Assembly: GCA_964247055.1 (NCBI GenBank)
Contig: OZ176059.1
Span: forward strand, 62,001 to 126,000
Source of the DNA: Paragordius varius
Taxonomy: Eukaryota; Nematomorpha
DNA length: 64,000 bases
Direction of reading: 5' to 3'
The notes under the pieces: generated by a model
The model's input: the letters and a program-made list of their open reading frames with translations, nothing else
What the model was told of the DNA's origin: nothing
Database searches by the model: none
Program-made: the position numbers and the translations under genes
Shown here: positions 58,411 through 64,000 of the stretch, piece after piece
Layout of the letters: each line of letters opens with the position of its first letter
Position numbering within the stretch: the stretch's first letter is position 1

Positions 58411-58695
58411 TTTATACCATACAGTTCAAATTCACCCTTTAACAATTCAAATTTACCCTGAAATAATTCATATTACCCTAAAATAATTAGGTGTTTTTTA
58501 GATTAAAATGTACCTTTATTTTATAATATTTTTAAAATATGAAATTCTGTTTATATTAATATATGTTGAAAAAATAATAAACTATGTCATAAAAATATAT
58601 TTTATATTAATGGCGCTTTATATGATCCCGAAAACACATAATTTTTTTATGGTGAATTTGAATCGTTCAGGGGTGAATTGATTTGTAAATGGTAT
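58411..58695. repeat. Small inverted-repeat element
   Basis: TATACCATACAGTTCAAATT and CACCC at the left are mirrored at the right by GGGGTGAATTGATTTGTAAA and TGGTATA. A MITE-like foldback of about 285 bp, upstream of the lectin start. A related scrap lies at 50330-50395. Confidence 0.55.
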
Positions 58696-58837
58696 ATTGA
58701 AGTATTGAAATAAACAACTACGATTTAAAAGCTGGGAAGCATAAAATTAATATTCTACCTTATTCATTTTTGGCCTAAATTATAACAATTAATCAAAAAT
58801 AACATTGGATTAATTAAAGTTGGATATTCAAATAACA

Positions 58838-59397
58838 CAGTGCACAAAATGGGGGATATCCTCCAATATATATATTTATTTTAATGATATTTCAAAATTA
58901 ACATGGTCCTTTTGATTTCGAGTTTTACCGGTCATTTATTATTATGACTTTTTTGGTAATTGCATATATCAAATATGGCAAGCGAAATTTGCCTATATGA
59001 TGCTACAATTTTTATGTGAAAGCTAAATGTTTCTATTAAAAATATTATTTATATCTGAAATTTATATAAAAAGCGAAATAATATTTTAGGGTTAGTCCTT
59101 AGAAGGGCAAGAAATTTGGGGCTTTTGGAGGCACATCTAAAAATTATTATTTTCCAAAAATGTTGTGATTCTGTTTATATGTAATCTATATTATTATTTA
59201 GTAATATTTTTGGGAAGGGAGCATTTAACTTTTTTTAAAAAAAATGGCCATTTTCTGATATGGAGCAGTTACACAAAAGTGTAAATAACTTTCCTAAATC
59301 ATTCCTAAGCAAAAACAAAAGATCATGAAAATTCTGATACATTTGCCTTTTAGTATTATTTCTTCAATCTATAAAGCCCCCAATTTCGAAAGCAGTG
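58838..59397. repeat. Repeat family C, copy 3
   Basis: Left CAGTGCACAAAATGGGGGAT, right GCCCCCAATTTCGAAAGCAG-TG, an imperfect inverted pair. The right half aligns with 24660-24950 and 52371-52660. Confidence 0.6.
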
Positions 59398-59539
59398 ATA
59401 TATACTGAATTTACTATATGTTACGGATAATTTCCGTTTAATTATGAAGTAAACAAAATTAAAACTTAAAATGAAACAAAAATAAAACATGATCAATTTT
59501 TCTAAAATATCATAAATTAATTTTGTGTTAATTTTAAAT

Positions 59540-59625
59540 TTTGAGGCACCTTTGGCAGAAGCCCTAAGTGAAAGGCTAGTAGCCTAAATGCGTGGTGGAG
59601 TCTAAAATTTATAGTTCCGCCACTG
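59540..59625. mobile_element. hAT right-end fragment
   Basis: Ends ATAGTTCCGCCACTG, the inverse of a CAGTGGCGGAAC terminus as in the 17.2- and 37.0-kb hAT elements. A matching left end was not found. Confidence 0.45.
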
Positions 59626-59699
59626 CGCGAATGGCAACATTCATAAGCGGTTGGACCTGCCAAAACATATGTGTTATTCGGGAAAATATAACCAATTAC

Positions 59700-59917
59700 A
59701 AATAAAGCAATCTAGTACCACAATGAGCCATTTATATTTTACAAATTGAGGTTATTTTAACAAAGGAATTCTATCAATTATACAATAATTTTTTGGTATA
59801 AATATAAGTAATTAATATATATTTAATAAAAATTTTAAATTTTTTTATAATAAAAAAGCAGTACTTCGAAAACCCAGTACTGTACTGCGAAAAATAGCTT
59901 ATCTGGTCTTATTACTG

Positions 59918-59957
<40 letters not shown>

Positions 59958-60280
59958 TTTTTAAATTGTTTCAGTATTGAAGTTAAATAAATTTAACAAA
60001 TTAACAGTATTAATAAAAGGTAACCCCGATATGTCTGAAGGTAAATTAAATATCAACGTTTTTGAAAGTGTGAGTTAAATAAAACAATAACATTAAAATA
60101 ACTATTAGCTTAATTTAGTTAACTCACTTTAACAAATCAGGACTATTACAATTACATATGAAATACAAAAGGCTGTATTAACTAAAAAACATAAAAATAG
60201 AATACATTTACTTAGTGTACTTTAAAAGCAATATTAATATAAAGAGGTATTTGTTAACATGAAATGTAAAAACTTAAGGA
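59700..60280. other. No gene; AT microsatellite
   Basis: AT-rich; contains an (AT)n run at 59931-59954. No exon seen. Confidence 0.5.
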
Positions 60281-60289
60281 ATTGTTTTT

Positions 60290-61000
60290 CGTATAAAATA
60301 AAAAATTAGGCTGAAAGCTTATCAATTTTAGCTGAATTGAATGAATTTAAAATACTACAAGTAGTCTAACCTAAAAATAATAATATTATAAATTTTGAAT
60401 TATTATTTATAGGAAGTTCTGGTTCTCAAATTTCCCAGAATTCTTATTAAAATCTCAATAAATAAAAATATTTAATATCTTTTGTAATACCTGGGATTTA
60501 AGATACAGTCAGTTATTGATCATTTTAATATTTTTAAAACTTTATGAATTTTTGGGGTAGTTTTTATAAATATGCTTTATTTATCCTTGTAGACGCATAA
60601 TACATTTTTTAAAAAAAATAAAATTGTAATAATAACCTTGTCTAAAACTTTTAACCAATCTTTTATTTTTCTAAATGTGAATACAAGGGAATATGTATAT
60701 TATCCCAAAAGATACTAAATTTTAACGGGAATCATAATTATCTCGATTCAAATTATAGTGCTTTTGAATTTGGCCCTCACGAGTTATTTAAAAAGTTATA
60801 TACACTTTAATCGATCACACTTATTTTAATTTATTTTTTTATATAAAAGCCAATTAAAATCATATCATAATAAACAGATCTTAGATTATTCAATTTACGA
60901 AACAATTAATAAAATTTTAGTTTTTATGTGGAATGCAGTCCCCACATTTTGAGATACCGCTAAAATAGGCCATTATGTAAATTTAAGAAAAAGTTTCTTA
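60290..61000. repeat. Inverted distant copy of array repeat
   Basis: Reverse-complement match to the intergenic body of the 27-35 kb array: for example GAAGTTCTGGTTCTCAAATT, GGGATTTAAGATACAGTCAG, TTGTAGACGCATAATACATT, CCCTCACGAGTTATTTAAAA and AAAATAGGCCATTATG correspond to inverse blocks at 28900-29640. Diverged, so older than the tandem duplication. Confidence 0.65.
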
Positions 61001-62040
61001 ATTGTTTTATATAATTTTTATTATATGCTCAATATTACATCCCAAATTATTTTCAAAAAAGCATAAGCTAAAATTTTCATTGTTTAAGCGTAAGGTATTT
61101 ATATCAAAAAACTCCATTTATACAATTTGGTAAAAAAAATATAAAAATTGGCTATCAAATATAATTAATATATAATTTCAATTTAAACGCTAACTTTCAC
61201 CTAGTGCTTAATTTTTCATAAATTTGTTAACAAACTATTTTTCGAATTCCTTTTTTGAATATGAATCATATTAAAAAATAAAGTGATAGTATTGATTTTA
61301 GCTTTTATAGTTTCCCTTTTAAAATTTTATTTTAAAAGCTTTCTCGCTAAATAAGGTCTAAAAATGGAATTTTACACTAATTGTATTGTTTTATATACTT
61401 CCCATAAAATCAATACAGTTAGAAAGAGATATGACATACCTGATTTGTTAAAAATGGCAGGATATTCTCAAAATGATACTTCTTGTGATATGTTTACTAT
61501 CACTGAATGGGCCTCGATTGGGTGTATTATTTTTTTTCGCTCTATAAATTGTTTGTTATCCTCAAAAAGTTGTTACTAAAGATATGTCTGGTTTATTCGT
61601 TTACTCATTTGCAACGGAATTTGTCCCAATATCCGCATTTCAAATTTAGTTTGGGCAACTGTTCACAAAAAAAATAAAAAACAATTTTAAAACAATCAAG
61701 CAATATTATATTAATTTTAAATAAATATATGTGTCTTTTCGATCTCATATTTTTTACTATAATTTTTAGGGAGCTAAGCCGAGATAAATTTATTAATGGG
61801 GATTGCATGCCATATAACTGTGAAAAAGAAAACGGTATATTATGTTTTGGTATTTTTTGTTTAAACATTTGTAAATGATTTTTTTAAACAATTTAGTATG
61901 CTAAACAATGATACCGATTTTCTGCAATAGACTGCAAACTATCTTTTAAGCCATATAATATTTTATTTTGTTCAAATCTATTTAATACAAATTAACAATA
62001 TTAAAGGAAATTTTAAAAAACTTTTGGTCACCTGATTTTA
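61001..62040. other. No supported gene
   Basis: Short open readings on both strands (61364-61579 plus, 61605-61868 minus) lack splice context, domain motifs or composition shift. Left unannotated. Confidence 0.35.
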
Positions 62041-63050
62041 ACGCATTTTCAGCAAGATAACCTTATCCGGGTATCCAGAAAAGGGTGTGACAGGCATGGT
62101 TCCAACCGTCACTATCCTCACAGGACGACCTTTACCGCCTTCTTACGCTTTTACACGCCTCATGGCTGGGAGACGCCACTTTCTTGTTGGGTGCTTTTAA
62201 GGGTATATACAGTAAAAATATGTACTGCAACAGATAAATTAATGAGATGATAGTATCAAATTATATGCAATTTAACCCTTATCAAAATATTTGATTACAA
62301 ACAACCACAAACTATCCCCCACCGGATCCGTCCTCTTTGCAGATAGACTTTGAAGGCGGCGCTCGCGACGCTTTGGCTTAATGAAGTCTCTCCTCTTCCT
62401 CTAACAATCCTTTCTTAATTTGATTGCATCGATTTTTCCAACCCCCATTTAAAGCTGGGGTGACATAATCTGTCTCCGCAACCACGATGCAAGAAAACAC
62501 ACATACGTCCATGCCAAGATTTTTCTACAGCCCAAAGGCTGGGCGGGCATCAAGTTTCCATTTCAGAGCTGCCTTAAGCTATGGCGTAGCTGATGAGCCA
62601 CCACATTCAGACTTGACAACGGTATTCCCATCACGAGAGGCAAGGTATCGGTCTTCTAGAGAAGCTTAGTGAGTTGGCACCGTGTTTTTTTTAAAGCAGA
62701 TATCACCTGTGATGACTCTCAGGGATTTGTTTAACAAATACTTGAGCCTTGCGGGTATGCTTGATAGAATTTGGCCACACCGACAAGCCATATAGAATCC
62801 TAGAAAGGATTAGATTTTTAAATCTAATTCAGTTTTTGACCAACCTCCTTTGAGCGCTATAAAGAGTGTAAACTCAAAGAAGAGCTTTGTGGAATGCAAC
62901 CTGAGTAGAAGTGAGTCAATGGAGCATCCGTTTTTGTCCACTATAACACTCAGGAATCGAAGGAACTTCACGAACTCAAGCTCCCCTCTAACAGTGTTGA
63001 ACTTCCTCATATCAGACTAACCTATTATCATCACCTTCGACTTATCATAC
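62040..63050 (-). mobile_element. LINE C-terminal region, decayed
   Basis: Minus strand and richer in GC than its neighbours. Reads RKFNTVRGELEFVKFLRFLS then VIVDKNGCS (the thumb-like F.YLGV..D.. motif after the RT palm), later CRCGQILSSIPARLKYLLNK-type sequence and SLEDRYLASRDGN. Consistent with the post-RT part of a non-LTR retrotransposon; clade uncertain. Several stops. Confidence 0.5.
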
Positions 63051-63900
63051 AGACCATTATTACAATATTAAAAAAATGTTTCTCTAAACTTTAAAAGATC
63101 TTAAAACTCCTATTTTTAAACAATATTTATGTAAACATTCAACCCAATCATCCAATCATCTAAAAAAATTTGAAGTTATAGGAAATCCGTTCAACTCACT
63201 TTATCTATAATATTTAAGAAATTTGAAATGTCGGCCTCTGAAATAGATGAAAACGGACGTAATTTTTTTAATCTATGTGAATTATGCTACATTCAATCAT
63301 AGCGATATTCGATGGTCGATCATTTTTAAAATTGACTCCTACGACATAAAATTTAGTTTATTTAGTTTTACAATCCGAAAAAGAATCTAGGATTTACGTT
63401 TTACAAAGCATAAACTCAAAATACGCAATCAAACAGTCAGCTGTTTAAGAAAAAATATTTAAAAATATCATTTATAAAAAAAATGTATTATATCAAAAGT
63501 ATATCATAAAATGTTGTAAAAATTTGATTTGGTGGGTTCTAAGAAGTGAAAGCTAAATAATATACAAACTTTTTTTATTTACTGTCTGTTTTACTTTTTG
63601 TAATCATGTGATTGACACGCTCGGGACCCGATATGGAGAAAAAAATATATGCTCCCATATTCGAATAACATTTCAAATTATACATTATATGAATCTTATT
63701 TATATAATAAATAAAATGGTATAATACCCGAAAAGTCTACGTTTCAAGTACCAATCGAGTTACGCACACTATTTTGTAAAAAAAGCTGCTGCAGTTTTCA
63801 ACTAGACTAGTTAATTTCTACATTTAAGCTTTCATAGAGCTGTATAATTTCAATTTTTACTGTGTACATATGTATAATGTGAATATATGTGGGATTGCCG
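63051..63900. other. Non-coding, with MITE A remnant
   Basis: AT-rich. GTATAATTTCAATTTTTACT at about 63842-63862 is the right terminus of a family A MITE; its left arm is not visible. Confidence 0.45.
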
Positions 63901-63908
63901 TTTTTTAG

Positions 63909-64000
63909 ATACTGCAGAAAAAAGTATTGGCTTACAACCTGGACGACGGAGAAAAAGTTCCATTTTCGCGGCTGAGTCTGGCGGAGCTCGTGTTAAACGG
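63909..64000 (+). CDS. Partial coding exon at the window edge
   Basis: After a TTTTTTAG acceptor the composition changes sharply to balanced GC and stays open to the window end. Two plus frames are open: one reads ILQKKVLAYNLDDGEKVPFS then RLSLAELVLNG, the other TAEKSIGLQPGRRRKSSIFA. One minus frame is open too, but it would need a donor inside CTGCAGTATCT. The plus strand is preferred because of the acceptor. Product not recognised; the exon continues beyond the window. Confidence 0.4.
   Translation, partial: MLQKKVLAYNLDDGEKVPFSRLSLAELVLN

Noticed and set aside
59626-59700. Minus-strand reading NNTYVLAGPTAYECCHS as an exon
   Set aside because: It abuts an hAT terminus and lacks a matching donor; it is too short to claim.
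61364-61868. Two open readings on opposite strands as possible genes
   Set aside because: Neither has a family motif, a convincing acceptor-donor pair or a composition change; such lengths arise by chance in this sequence.

Overview
This is a strongly AT-rich eukaryotic window. It is almost certainly from an invertebrate animal: genes are split by GT-AG introns, several products carry signal peptides and metazoan extracellular or heme-binding domains (a C-type lectin domain, a fibronectin-III-like strand pattern, a SOUL domain), and most of the DNA is decayed transposons of typically animal families (RTE-like LINEs, Penelope, Ty3/gypsy, hAT, a CACTA-like element, Tc1/mariner-like MITEs, a tRNA-derived SINE). 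The clade cannot be fixed from the sequence. Nothing suggests bacterial DNA, and I see no operon, CRISPR array or rRNA.

Layout. 1-7 kb: transposon debris (Ty3/gypsy fossils, hAT remnants, MITEs). 7-12.2 kb: a minus-strand secreted-protein gene with a signal-peptide exon at 12.1 kb and phase-matched exons down to 10.3 kb, plus two further exons at 7.1-8.3 kb that probably belong to it; a SINE with a 14-bp target duplication sits in its first intron. 13-25 kb: an RTE-like LINE, a MITE, an hAT element, a second RTE-like LINE with a Ty3/gypsy element inserted in it (5-bp target duplication), and a dispersed repeat. 25.6-35.1 kb: a minus-strand secreted-protein gene of five exons, with a tandem duplication (offset 3,365 bp) that made a shorter paralog; flanking non-coding repeats are also amplified. 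35.6-39.1 kb: a LINE interrupted by an hAT element. 40.0-41.4 kb: an intact-looking five-exon plus-strand gene for a secreted SOUL heme-binding protein. 42-49.4 kb: MITEs, a CACTA-like element, retroelement fossils and two opposed Penelope fragments. 49.7-58.0 kb: a minus-strand five-exon C-type lectin gene with transposon-packed introns. 58-64 kb: more MITEs, an inverted copy of the 28-34 kb repeat, a LINE tail, and a likely coding exon cut by the window edge.

The four host loci all encode proteins with N-terminal hydrophobic leaders, so the window is a run of genes for the secretory pathway separated by transposon islands. I see no evidence that they act together. The most notable items are the tandemly duplicated, modular secreted-protein gene, which I do not recognise, and its unevenly diverged paralog.
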